Source: Vreelandella zhanjiangensis DSM 21076 (GTDB taxonomy: Bacteria; Pseudomonadota; Gammaproteobacteria; Pseudomonadales; Halomonadaceae). From it: DNA of 64,000 nt. Positions 51,864 through 60,403 of this stretch are shown here, piece after piece. Every line of letters starts with the position of its first letter. Position 1 is the first letter of the stretch. Location: assembly GCF_000377665.1 (NCBI RefSeq), contig NZ_KB898652.1, positions 62,001-126,000 on the forward strand, in the 5' to 3' direction. Made by a program: the position numbers and the translations under genes. Under the pieces are notes generated by a model. It did not search any database, had not been told where the DNA came from, and was given only the letters and a program-made list of their open reading frames with translations.

Positions 51864-53828
51864 TCAGGCTCCTTCCAGCGGGCAGTGGGAAACAAACGGG
51901 CTGCCTTCGCCCGCAGCGGCTTCCAACACGGCCGGAATGGGGGGTAGCGCTGCGGCACTGGGCGAGGCCGAGCCCACGTTCAATACCGGCGTCACATCGA
52001 CACTGCCCCCTGACACCACCAGCGCCGCGCCACCGGCCACGAGCGTGATCTTGCTGGCATCCAGAATCAGCTCGCCGTCGGCTTTAAACGTGATATCGCC
52101 GTTGGCATGGGTCTGATAGCTGCCGCCCACGGTGAGGCCGCGGTCGCCGTCTATCTGCTCGGTGTGGTTGGTGTGTACGGTGACATCGCGGTTGCCATCG
52201 ATGGTCTCGACACGGTCCTTGGCCACCGCCAGGTGTGAGTTGTTGCCGATGGTCGCGGTATCATCGAACTCGACGCGCTTCTGGCGGGAGTTCAGTACAT
52301 GCAGCTCCATGTTCTTCTGAGCGTGCATATAGATGAACTCTTCGCCCGCCTTGTCTTCAAAGCACAGCTCGTTGAAGCCTTCGCCCTGGTGGGTCTGGGT
52401 CTTGATCGCGGTGCGGGTCTTGTGTTCGGGCAGCGGGTACGGCGCGGTGTTGGCGGCGTGGTAGGTGCGCCCGGTAATCAACGGCTGGTCGGGATCACCT
52501 TCAAGACACGAAACAATCACCTCATGCCCAATCCTGGGAATGGCGATACTGCCGTAGCCACCGCCTGCCCAGCCTTGCGACACGCGCACCCAGCAGCTGG
52601 CTTTCTCGTTAGGCTCGGCGTAGCGGTCCCAAGGGAACTGTACTTTGACGCGGCCATGCTCATCGCAGTGAATCTCCTCCCCAGGCGGGCCGACCACCAT
52701 GGCTACCTGGGGGCCATCCACACGCGGTTTGGGGTTGATCGTGGCGCGCCAGGCTACATCGCCTGGCCCCAGTACCAAGGTGTTGTGGTAGCGCGTCATA
52801 TCGGCGGAATCGCCTACCGTAAAGCTGTCTTCTTCAAGCGCCTGGGGCTGCTCACCGTGGTGAATGACCTCGATCAGCTGCCAGTCACGGTTGAGGCTTT
52901 CCACATCGTGGTCGCTCAGCGTAAAACGAACGCCGGGGGCGAGTTCGGGCAAATCGCTTTGTGCCTCGGCGGTCACGGCCTCCCGGCGCAAGTGCTCCAG
53001 ACGGATCCGGGTGAAGGGCTTGCCGGAGGCATCGCGCTTATAGCGGCCGGGGTAGTCGTAATGCTCGTAATCCATCCGCTGACCGTGCTGCTCGACGTTC
53101 GGCCCTAGATGCTCGTGCAGCTGCGCATAACCGGGGTTCTTGAACGTGTAATCCTTCAGCGTGGCAGATGAGCTGGCCACGCGGGCGGTATGGCGCAGCT
53201 TACGCACGTGGCGTGTGGGGGCGGTGCCGCCAGCCCGATTATGATAGGTGCGCTCGCCAAGGGTGGGCAGAAACTTGGGATCGTCGGTAAATACCAGCCG
53301 GTGTGTGCCCGCTTCGAACGTATGGAAGTAGAAAAGCCCCTCTTCAGCGGCCAGGCGTTCGATAAAGGCAAGGTCGGTTTCGCGGTACTGCACACAGTAC
53401 TCACGCTCGATGAGGTCACGGTTTAATGTAAAGGTGACATCGCTGATGCCCCGCTCATTGCACAGCGTGGTGATGATAGCGACCGGGTCAAGTTTCTGAA
53501 AAATGCGCGAGTTGTGGCGCAGCGAAAGCCGCCACAGGGCGGGGCGAAGCACCAGGGAGTAAAAGGTGCGCCGGTGTCCACGATCGCCGCGCGCGAATTC
53601 GCTAATGATGCCGTGCACCTGGCGCAACGCTTCACCCGACTGCCAGATGGTTAGCGTGGCGTTGCGATCCAGCATCTCGGTGGCGTCCAGGCTGCCGTCA
53701 CGGCTAGCCAGATTGAGCACCAGTTCAAAAGGCTGTGAGAGTGCCTCGCGATAGGTGAAGTCAACCACCGCCACGCTGCTCTCGCCCGGAAGCGTCAGAG
53801 TGAAGTAAAGACCATTTCCATTTGCCAT
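51864..53828 (-). CDS. vgrG: VgrG spike protein (T6SS, gp27/gp5-like with DUF2345)
   Basis: A 654-residue VgrG. The gp27-like N-terminal part includes FELVLNLASRDGSLD, RRTFYSLVLRPALWRLSLRH and QYRETDLAFIERLAAEEGLF. The gp5 OB fold has EIHCDEHGRVKVQFPWDR and GWAGGGYGSIAIPRIGHEV, then the needle helix and the DUF2345 domain (NHTEQIDGDRGLTVGGSY). The C-terminus is short and shows no fused toxin. It is the first gene of a 14.5 kb minus-strand island without other T6SS structural genes, so it relies on a core apparatus elsewhere. Confidence 0.94.
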   Translation of the reverse strand: MANGNGLYFTLTLPGESSVAVVDFTYREALSQPFELVLNLASRDGSLDATEMLDRNATLTIWQSGEALRQVHGIISEFARGDRGHRRTFYSLVLRPALWRLSLRHNSRIFQKLDPVAIITTLCNERGISDVTFTLNRDLIEREYCVQYRETDLAFIERLAAEEGLFYFHTFEAGTHRLVFTDDPKFLPTLGERTYHNRAGGTAPTRHVRKLRHTARVASSSATLKDYTFKNPGYAQLHEHLGPNVEQHGQRMDYEHYDYPGRYKRDASGKPFTRIRLEHLRREAVTAEAQSDLPELAPGVRFTLSDHDVESLNRDWQLIEVIHHGEQPQALEEDSFTVGDSADMTRYHNTLVLGPGDVAWRATINPKPRVDGPQVAMVVGPPGEEIHCDEHGRVKVQFPWDRYAEPNEKASCWVRVSQGWAGGGYGSIAIPRIGHEVIVSCLEGDPDQPLITGRTYHAANTAPYPLPEHKTRTAIKTQTHQGEGFNELCFEDKAGEEFIYMHAQKNMELHVLNSRQKRVEFDDTATIGNNSHLAVAKDRVETIDGNRDVTVHTNHTEQIDGDRGLTVGGSYQTHANGDITFKADGELILDASKITLVAGGAALVVSGGSVDVTPVLNVGSASPSAAALPPIPAVLEAAAGEGSPFVSHCPLEGA

Positions 53829-53924
53829 CCGGCCGCTCCCTGGATCGTCATCTCATCAATAGGAACGATGAGGATAGCGACCTGGATCGACAGAACAAGG
53901 CCTGCCCAGTAAGTGGCGGCAATG

Positions 53925-53954
53925 TCTTACATGCTTGTAAGATATCTCTTACAT
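53925..53954 (-). promoter_or_regulatory. Palindrome upstream of vgrG
   Basis: TCTTACA-TGCT-TGTAAGA (53925-53942) is a perfect 7-bp inverted repeat, followed by a third half-site TCTTACAT at 53947-53954. It lies about 97 bases upstream of vgrG and 19 bases below the DUF1653 stop. An operator for the island is possible; a hairpin terminator for the upstream genes is the alternative, though no long T run follows. Confidence 0.5.
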
Positions 53955-53972
53955 AACCGAAGTTAACTTTTA

Positions 53973-54191
53973 CTAAAACGCCTTTTCCAGCGCAAAGCGC
54001 GGCTGAGTGTGGCCTTCTTTAGTGACAGTCTCGGTAAACATTTCAAGCGGACGCACCCACAGTCCGTACTCTCCATACAGGGCGCGGTAGACCACCAGCG
54101 GTTCTTCGGTTTCGCTGTGCTGGGCGGTGCCGAGCACTTCGTAAAGTGCGCCTTTATAGTGGCGATAAATACCGGGAGCGGGGGCGGTCAT
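53973..54191 (-). CDS. DUF1653-domain protein
   Basis: A 72-residue DUF1653 protein: GIYRHYKGALYEVLGTAQHS, LVVYRALYGEYGLWVRPLEMF. I use the ATG at 54191, which overlaps the tcdA stop as ATGA; the frame upstream to 54356 lies inside tcdA. The function is unknown. Members are widespread single-domain proteins. The order truC-tcdA-DUF1653 suggests co-transcription. Confidence 0.85.
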   Translation of the reverse strand: MTAPAPGIYRHYKGALYEVLGTAQHSETEEPLVVYRALYGEYGLWVRPLEMFTETVTKEGHTQPRFALEKAF

Positions 54192-55111
54192 TGGCTTTCC
54201 TTTTGAGTGGCTGACTGGTTGGCTTTTTTGGCCAGGCGTTCGAGCACTTTGGAGGCCGCTACAAAACCGAACGTGCCGGTGACGAACGTGGCCGCGCCGA
54301 AGCCCGAGGCGCAGTCCAGCCGGGTGGCATCGCCGCTGCCGGGCTTTTGCAGGCACACTTCGCCGTCGCTTCCGGGATACACCAGCTGCTCATCGGAGTA
54401 GACACACTCGACCGAGAAGCGCCGCTTGGGATTACGCGAGAAGTTGTAATCCCGGCGCAGGCGCGAGCGCACTTTGGATAACAACGGGTCGTGCTCGGTG
54501 CGGGTTAAATCAGCCACCTGAATACGCGTAGGGTCGGCCTGCCCACCGGCGGCACCGGTCACGGTAATCGGGATCTTGCGCCGCTTGCACCAGGCGATCA
54601 GCGCGGCCTTGGCGATAACGCTGTCGATGGCGTCCACCACATGATCGGCATCATCGGGAATGCGCTCGGCCAGGTTAGTGGGCGTGACAAACGCCGTGTC
54701 GGCGACGATGTCGATTTCCGGCGCGATCAGGCGGCAGCGTTCGGCCAGCACGTCTACCTTGGGTTGGCCGATAGTGCCGTCCAGAGCGTGCAGCTGGCGG
54801 TTAACGTTGGACACACACACATCGTCCAGATCAATCAACGTGAGCTTGCCGATACCCGAGCGCGCCAGCGACTCAACTGCCCAGCTACCTACCCCGCCGA
54901 CACCGACCACCACTACATGAGCATGACGAAACGCGGTGGCCGCGCGCTGCCCATAAAGGCGCCGAATGCCGCCAAAGCGAAATTCATAATCCTGCGAAGC
55001 TGGGCTTCCAGAGACAGAGTCGTTCGCAACTGAGCTAATAGCGGTTGAACCGGCAGAGGCCGGGTCAACATCTGGTGTTGCAGCGGAATTAACCGGAGGC
55101 GTAGAAGACAT
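54188..55111 (-). CDS. tcdA: tRNA threonylcarbamoyladenosine dehydratase
   Basis: E1-like enzyme (TcdA/CsdL) that cyclises t6A37 to ct6A in tRNA using ATP, 307 residues. The segments FGGIRRLYGQRAATAF, VVVGVGGVGSWAVESLARSG, LIDLDDVCVSNVNRQLHAL and VTGAAGGQADPTRIQ are characteristic. A 45-residue low-complexity Ser/Ala/Asp N-terminal extension precedes the domain, so a later start is possible but no later Met is available before the core. It follows truC by 15 bases. Confidence 0.94.
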   Translation of the reverse strand: MSSTPPVNSAATPDVDPASAGSTAISSVANDSVSGSPASQDYEFRFGGIRRLYGQRAATAFRHAHVVVVGVGGVGSWAVESLARSGIGKLTLIDLDDVCVSNVNRQLHALDGTIGQPKVDVLAERCRLIAPEIDIVADTAFVTPTNLAERIPDDADHVVDAIDSVIAKAALIAWCKRRKIPITVTGAAGGQADPTRIQVADLTRTEHDPLLSKVRSRLRRDYNFSRNPKRRFSVECVYSDEQLVYPGSDGEVCLQKPGSGDATRLDCASGFGAATFVTGTFGFVAASKVLERLAKKANQSATQKESQ

Positions 55112-55126
55112 AGCAAACTCAATCTT

Positions 55127-55900
55127 TTAAGGCATTGGTAAGGCTGATGGCGCGCTTAGCGGCGGCGTACGAACGCTATCCAGCGGCAGGTGCCCCGCCC
55201 AACCCAAATGATGAAACAAGGTGGTCATGGTGTCATCGAGTGCACAGCTCACCTGTATCCGATTGGCCAGCACCGGATGGTCAAACGCCAGATAGGTGGC
55301 GGCCAATAACAGCCGTGGCGCGCTCAGCTTTTCAGCAAAAAACCGGTTGTGGATACTTTTGCCGTGCTTGGCATCGCCAATAATCGGGTAGCCGCGCCGC
55401 GATAGATGACGGCGAATTTGATGCCGCCGCCCGGTCAGCGGTTTCGCTTCAACTAAGGAGTAGCGCGCAACCGGATAGCGGTCTACCTGAACGGGGAGCT
55501 CGACGCTATCCAGGCGGCGTATATCGGTCATGGCGGGCATCGCAGGCATTTCTGCTTTGGGCCGCGTGCCGTCCTCTTCGCGTAGCGGGTAATCCAGCCG
55601 GTCCTGCTCGGGCGCCTTGCCACGCACGACCGCCAGGTAGCCCTTCTCGACATGCCGTTCACTAAACGCTTCGCTTAAAAGCCCTGCAACGGTTGAAGAC
55701 AGCGCAAACACAATGGCGCCTGACGTGGGTCTATCCAACCGGTGCACAGGATAAACGCGCTGCCCTAACTGGTCGCGCAGCTGCTGTAGTAAAAATTGGG
55801 TTTCCCCACGCGCCAGCGCCGAGCGGTGTACCAAAAGCCCGGAGGGCTTATGCACCACAACAAGGTGCTCATCCTGGTAGAGGATTCTGAGGGGCAACAT
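55127..55900 (-). CDS. truC: tRNA pseudouridine(65) synthase
   Basis: RluA-family pseudouridine synthase of 257 residues, the size of TruC (260 in E. coli), without an S4 domain. The start LRILYQDEHLVVVHKPSGLL and the catalytic Asp motif HRLDRPTSG are visible, followed by EKGYLAVVRG and the GRRHQIRRHLSR segment. TruC makes pseudouridine 65 in certain tRNAs. It is followed by tcdA, another tRNA modification gene, 15 bases on. Confidence 0.9.
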   Translation of the reverse strand: MLPLRILYQDEHLVVVHKPSGLLVHRSALARGETQFLLQQLRDQLGQRVYPVHRLDRPTSGAIVFALSSTVAGLLSEAFSERHVEKGYLAVVRGKAPEQDRLDYPLREEDGTRPKAEMPAMPAMTDIRRLDSVELPVQVDRYPVARYSLVEAKPLTGRRHQIRRHLSRRGYPIIGDAKHGKSIHNRFFAEKLSAPRLLLAATYLAFDHPVLANRIQVSCALDDTMTTLFHHLGWAGHLPLDSVRTPPLSAPSALPMP

Positions 55901-56094
55901 AGCGCGTCCTGGGGCAAAAACGAGCCGCTATTGTCGCGGCTTGGCCGACAGATGTCATCAACTGCCCGCTTATTATCCAGCCAATCGGCAGGGCAGTTTA
56001 TCAAAAGCGGGATTGGCGGACTCGCTTTGAGACAGCTACCTTGAATAACAGCGCTTACATAGCGTTTCCATGGAACAGGAAAGGAGAAGTGCAC

Positions 56095-56628
56095 ATGCGT
56101 CTTGCAACCACACTAACCGGTATCGCGGCTTCATTACTGCTGGCATCGGCGGCTCATGCTAATGAGACCCTTGAGGTCGATATGCACAAGGTGAGCACCG
56201 ATGGCGTTGAAGAGTCAATCGGTAGCGTATCGCTGGAAACCACCGACCATGGCTTACTGCTCACACCCTCGCTAAGTGGCCTGGAACCCGGTGTCTATGG
56301 TTTTCACGTTCACCAGAATGCCAGCTGTGAACCGGCTGAAAACGATGAAGGCGAAATGACCGCTGCACAAGCAGCCGGTGGCCACTATGATCCGGAAGAA
56401 ACCGGCACGCACCAAGGCCCTTATGGCGACGGTCACCTGGGTGATTTACCCGTCTTAACCGTAAATGAAGATGGCGAAGCTAACCTGCCCGTCCTCGCGC
56501 CGCGCTTGAGCATGGAAGACATGCCGGGCCGGTCGTTAATGATTCATGAAGGTGGCGACACCTATTCTGACGAGCCCCACCTGGGCGGTGGCGGCGGTCG
56601 TATGGCCTGTGGCGTCGTTGAGTCATAA
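56095..56628 (+). CDS. sodC: Periplasmic Cu,Zn superoxide dismutase
   Basis: Secreted enzyme that disproportionates superoxide, 177 residues. I use the ATG at 56095, preceded by AAGGAG and giving a signal peptide (MRLATTLTGIAASLLLASAA). Copper ligands are in GFHVHQNASC and the bridging/zinc His in GGHYDPEETGTHQGPYGDGH; the end GGGGGRMACGVVES carries the second Cys of the disulfide. A hairpin terminator lies 80 bases downstream. Confidence 0.95.
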   Translation: MRLATTLTGIAASLLLASAAHANETLEVDMHKVSTDGVEESIGSVSLETTDHGLLLTPSLSGLEPGVYGFHVHQNASCEPAENDEGEMTAAQAAGGHYDPEETGTHQGPYGDGHLGDLPVLTVNEDGEANLPVLAPRLSMEDMPGRSLMIHEGGDTYSDEPHLGGGGGRMACGVVES

Positions 56629-56708
56629 TAGTTGAGTCGTAATAGTAGAATCCTGAGGGTTCTGTCATAGCGCTTGATCAATAGCGGCGCCAATAAGTGG
56701 TGTATCAG

Positions 56709-56737
56709 CGGGCAGCCAATGGGCTGCTCGTTTTTTT
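56709..56737 (+). terminator. Terminator of sodC
   Basis: A 9-bp stem (56709-56717 with 56722-56730, one G:T pair; arm CGGGCAGCC) with four-base loop, followed by seven T. It lies 80 bases after the sodC stop. The 155 bases from there to the CstA-family gene hold nothing else I recognise. Confidence 0.8.
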
Positions 56738-56892
56738 GGATTAACGACTGGGTACTTATAGCCCACTAAAGTCTAGCAGCGCATCGGTTTATGACTCTGT
56801 ACATTCTGCAAGGCTAAATAAGGCTCTGCCAGCGTATGCCAGAACCTGCCTGTCACGTTAACTCCATCCTTCTGACCACTTTGGTGCCCTAA

Positions 56893-58359
56893 ATGATTAC
56901 ATTTATTGTATCGATCCTGCTGCTGATCGTGGGCTATTTTACGTATGGCAAATTTGTCGAACGCGTTTTTGTAACTAATAGAAAGCGTCAGACACCCGCG
57001 TTTAGCATGCGGGATAACATCGATTACGTACCGATGAACACCACGCGTAACTCATTAATTCAATTGCTTAATATTGCAGGTGTCGGGCCTATCTTCGGGC
57101 CAATCCTGGGTGCTCTGTATGGTCCGATAGCGTTTGTTTGGATCGTGATCGGCTGCATTTTTGCCGGCGCGGTACACGACTACCTGACCGGTATGATCTC
57201 GATTCGTAACCACGGCGCCCACTTGCCCCAGCTGGCAGGCAAGTTCTTGGGTAAAGCCATGAAGCATGTGGTTAACGGTTTTGCCATATTGCTGCTGCTG
57301 TTAGTGGGCACGGTGTTTGTGACCTCGCCCGCAGCGCTTTTAAATAACATGACGTCGATTTCACTAACTGTGATCATCTTGGCGATCTTTGCTTACTACC
57401 TGGTTGCCACGCTGCTGCCCATCGATAAGGTGATTGGCCGTATCTACCCCTACTTCGGTGCACTGCTGCTGTTCAGCGCGGCGGGTATCGGTATCGGTAT
57501 GGTGGTCACCGGCGCACCCATTCCTGAGCTTTCATTCCAGAACATGCACCCGGAAGGTGCCCCTATCTTCCCGCTGCTGTTCTTGACCATCTCCTGCGGC
57601 GCGCTGTCGGGTTTTCACGCCACGCAAACACCGATTATTTCGCGCACCACTGAGAACGAAACCAACGGACGCAAAATCTTTTACGGCATGATGATCACCG
57701 AAGGCGTTATTGCCATGATCTGGGCCGCGGCTGCGATGAGCCTGTTCCACGGTGACCAAAGCCTTTCTGCAGTGCTGGCAGCCGGCGGCCCTGCTGCCGT
57801 TGTTAACGAAGTTGCCACCACCATGCTGGGCGCTGTAGGCGGTACGCTGGCAGTATTGGGTGTTATCGTGCTACCGATCACCTCGGGCGATACCGCGTTT
57901 CGTAGTGCGCGCATGATCATTGCCGACTATCTGAAAATCGATCAGCGCCCGATCGTCAGGCGCCTGCTGATTGCCCTGCCGCTGTTTGCGATGTCCTACA
58001 TTCTGACGCATATGGACTTCACACTGCTGTGGCGCTATTTCTCCTGGGCGAACCAGACCACGGCCGTCATTGCGCTGTGGGTAGCGACGATGTACCTGGT
58101 GCTTTCACGTAAGCCTTACCTGATCACCTCGATCCCGGCAGTCTTCATGACCATGGCGACCTTTACCTATATCGCCTACGCCCCGATTGGTTTTGGCCTG
58201 CCGCTACAGTGGAGCTACGCCGCAGCCGCCCTCGGCACCCTGATCTGCATCGCCCTGTTCATGAAGCGTGTACGCCGTTTGAGCCGTGCGACCTTCAAGG
58301 TCGATGAGCCCGCCGCTAACTTTACCGATGACGAAGTGTTAGCGTTCTCCTCTAAATAA
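56893..58359 (+). CDS. CstA-family carbon starvation/pyruvate-peptide transporter
   Basis: A 488-residue membrane protein with about thirteen hydrophobic segments. The CstA signature includes NTTRNSLIQLLNIAGVGPIF, GPILGALYGPIAFVW and TISCGALSGFHATQT. It is shorter than E. coli CstA (701) and similar to the ~480-residue branch. E. coli CstA and BtsT take up pyruvate or peptides under starvation; the substrate here is not known. A strong terminator follows. Confidence 0.88.
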   Translation: MITFIVSILLLIVGYFTYGKFVERVFVTNRKRQTPAFSMRDNIDYVPMNTTRNSLIQLLNIAGVGPIFGPILGALYGPIAFVWIVIGCIFAGAVHDYLTGMISIRNHGAHLPQLAGKFLGKAMKHVVNGFAILLLLLVGTVFVTSPAALLNNMTSISLTVIILAIFAYYLVATLLPIDKVIGRIYPYFGALLLFSAAGIGIGMVVTGAPIPELSFQNMHPEGAPIFPLLFLTISCGALSGFHATQTPIISRTTENETNGRKIFYGMMITEGVIAMIWAAAAMSLFHGDQSLSAVLAAGGPAAVVNEVATTMLGAVGGTLAVLGVIVLPITSGDTAFRSARMIIADYLKIDQRPIVRRLLIALPLFAMSYILTHMDFTLLWRYFSWANQTTAVIALWVATMYLVLSRKPYLITSIPAVFMTMATFTYIAYAPIGFGLPLQWSYAAAALGTLICIALFMKRVRRLSRATFKVDEPAANFTDDEVLAFSSK

Positions 58360-58401
58360 GGCATTTTCCACCGGGCAGTAGACGCTGCCTGGGGATTAAT
58401 T

Positions 58402-58428
58402 AAGCGCTGATCTTTCAGCGCTTTTTTT
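58402..58428 (+). terminator. Terminator of the CstA-family gene
   Basis: A perfect 9-bp stem (58402-58410 with 58415-58423; arm AAGCGCTGA) with a four-base loop and a T run. It separates the CstA-family gene from the ABC importer operon. Confidence 0.9.
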
Positions 58429-58513
58429 ATGCCTGCTGATTGTCGCGCATTAATACAGCTTTTTATGTCGCTGCCCGTTTTGCTTACATGCATATTGCCG
58501 CCCCACTTAAAAA

Positions 58514-58528
58514 CGTTATATCATAACG
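58514..58528 (+). promoter_or_regulatory. Candidate Zur box upstream of the ABC importer operon
   Basis: CGTTATATCATAACG is a perfect dyad, CGTTAT-ATC-ATAACG. It matches the Zur core GTTATANTATAAC at 11 of 12 defined positions. It ends 30 bases before the first ATPase gene. The close similarity to the site at 17060 suggests that this importer is induced by zinc limitation. Confidence 0.6.
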
Positions 58529-58558
58529 ATTACTAACGATTTAGTGGCGCCGTAAGCG

Positions 58559-59398
58559 ATGTTATCAATGTGCAGCGATCCTGTTTTATCCGTGCGTGAC
58601 CTGCGCATTCAAATCGGCCGACAAACGGTTGTCGACGGCCTTTCTTTCGACGTGCTGCCTGATGAGCGCGTTTGCCTGCTAGGCGCGTCCGGGTCGGGTA
58701 AATCGTTCACCGCTAAAGCGGTGCTGGGGCTTTTGCCCCCCAATGCCTGTGCCCAGGGAAGCATTCGTCTTCTTGGCCAGGAAGTTATCCATACCCCTGC
58801 TGCACAGCGTCGCAACGCAACCCGCGTATCCATGGTGTTTCAGGATTCACTCTCGGCGCTCAACCCGTTGGTGACTATCGGTTCTCAGTTGCGCGAGCCC
58901 TTCACACGCCACCACGGCTTATCGCGCAAGGCGGCCGTCCAGGCAACCGTTGCTTTACTTGAGATCATGGGTCTTCCTGACCCGCAGCGTTTAATAAAAC
59001 GCACGCCGGCAGAGCTTTCGGGCGGCCAGCGTCAGCGCGTGTGTATTGCGCTTGCCATGGCCTGTAAAACCTCACTGCTCGTGGCCGATGAGCCCACGAC
59101 CGCTCTGGATGTCGTCACCCAGGCGCAGGTACTTCGCGCCTTGCGTGAACATACGGGCAAAACGGCCACCTCGCTGCTGTTTATCACTCATGACCTTCAC
59201 GCCGCCGCCCAGCTCTGCCAACGCGCTGTGATTATCGAACGCGGCAAAATGATTGAAAGTGGCGAGCTGGATACCCTGATTACCGCCCCACAGCACCGCT
59301 TTACCCAGGAGTTGGTCGCCGCTGCGCACAGCGTACAGCCAGCCGCGTTCACGAGCGCGGCCGAACCTCTATCCGTTGACTACTTAAAGAGCGCCTGA
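58559..59398 (+). CDS. ABC importer ATPase, Dpp/Nik D-type
   Basis: A 279-residue ATPase of the peptide/nickel/opine importer family. Walker A GASGSGKSFTAKAVLGL, the signature LSGGQRQRVCIALAMA, Walker B LLVADEPTTALDV and the H-loop ITHDLHAAAQL are all intact. It pairs with the next ATPase and with the lipoprotein and permease downstream. The stop TGA overlaps the next ATG by one base. The Zur-like box upstream suggests transport of zinc, nickel or a metal-opine complex rather than plain peptides. Confidence 0.9.
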   Translation: MLSMCSDPVLSVRDLRIQIGRQTVVDGLSFDVLPDERVCLLGASGSGKSFTAKAVLGLLPPNACAQGSIRLLGQEVIHTPAAQRRNATRVSMVFQDSLSALNPLVTIGSQLREPFTRHHGLSRKAAVQATVALLEIMGLPDPQRLIKRTPAELSGGQRQRVCIALAMACKTSLLVADEPTTALDVVTQAQVLRALREHTGKTATSLLFITHDLHAAAQLCQRAVIIERGKMIESGELDTLITAPQHRFTQELVAAAHSVQPAAFTSAAEPLSVDYLKSA

Positions 59399-60273
59399 TG
59401 CAACCCCCCATACCGTTTAGTCGTCAGGAAGCATTCGTGGGTAGAGAAGCATTTATATCGGCACGCGGGCTTAATAAAAGCGTTACGCTGCCGCGCGAAG
59501 TGTTCTGGCGGGCGGGGGAGCGCAAACGGATAATGCGCGATATTGACCTCACGCTTTACCCCGGCGAACGCGTGGGACTGGTGGGCCTGTCCGGCTCGGG
59601 AAAAACCACCTTGTTGCGCTCGCTGCTGGCCATTGAAGCACCTGATAGCGGGTCGATTACCTGCCAGCATAACGCCGTGCGCCCCGCATCCACGGCCCGC
59701 CTGCGCTGGTACCGTCAGGCAGTTCAGTATATTCCCCAGGACCCCGCGTCCTCGCTTGACCCACGAATGAGCGTGCGCGCGCTGGTTGCCGAACCGCTGA
59801 TTCGGCTCAAGGTGGCGTGCGACCCGATTGAGCGTGCCCAAGAAGCACTTGAGCAAGTGGGTTTGGGCGCCGCATTTCTAGACCGCAAGCCTCATGAGCT
59901 TTCCGGTGGCCAGGCGCAGCGGGTAGCGATTGCTCGGGCAATCGCTACCCGCCCGCGTTTTTTACTGGCCGACGAGCCGCTTAGCGGGCTCGACCTGCCG
60001 GTGCGCGCTCAGGTGATCAACGTGCTTAAAAAGCTCTGCGATGAGAATGGTACGGGGCTTTTGATGGTGTCCCATGACTTATCCGTGGTCGCCAACCTTT
60101 GCAAGCGCACCCTAGTGATGGATGACGGCAAGATTGTTGAAGACCGCCCCACCGCAGAGCTTTGGCGTGCGCCTCGCCACCCCATAACGTTTGATTTGAT
60201 TAAAGCAGTCTCTCAGTTGCCCACTTGCGCTTACCCGCACTGTCATGCGGCCGATGTGGAGGCGCTTTTATAG
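59398..60273 (+). CDS. ABC importer ATPase, Dpp/Nik F-type
   Basis: A 291-residue ATPase. Walker A GLSGSGKTTLLRSLL, signature LSGGQAQRVAIARAIA, Walker B FLLADEPLSGLDLPV and H-loop VSHDLSVVANL are intact. The short C-terminal oligopeptide-type extension contains CAYPHCHAADVE, with Cys and His residues that could bind metal. It forms the second nucleotide-binding half of the importer with the preceding gene. Confidence 0.9.
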   Translation: MQPPIPFSRQEAFVGREAFISARGLNKSVTLPREVFWRAGERKRIMRDIDLTLYPGERVGLVGLSGSGKTTLLRSLLAIEAPDSGSITCQHNAVRPASTARLRWYRQAVQYIPQDPASSLDPRMSVRALVAEPLIRLKVACDPIERAQEALEQVGLGAAFLDRKPHELSGGQAQRVAIARAIATRPRFLLADEPLSGLDLPVRAQVINVLKKLCDENGTGLLMVSHDLSVVANLCKRTLVMDDGKIVEDRPTAELWRAPRHPITFDLIKAVSQLPTCAYPHCHAADVEALL

Positions 60274-60403
60274 CGGGCTGTTATAAACCCATTCGTGACT
60301 GATACCCCGTTTCGCCAGCGTGGCGGTTAAGTTTTGCCTGCGCGCGTCTGACGGCTGTTTTCTTTTAGCTTTTACTTATATTCCTGATATGGAGACATTT
60401 CTA

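Noticed and set aside
52299..53108. 269-codon plus-strand open frame
   Set aside because: Antisense to vgrG in high-GC DNA; long shadow frames are expected there.
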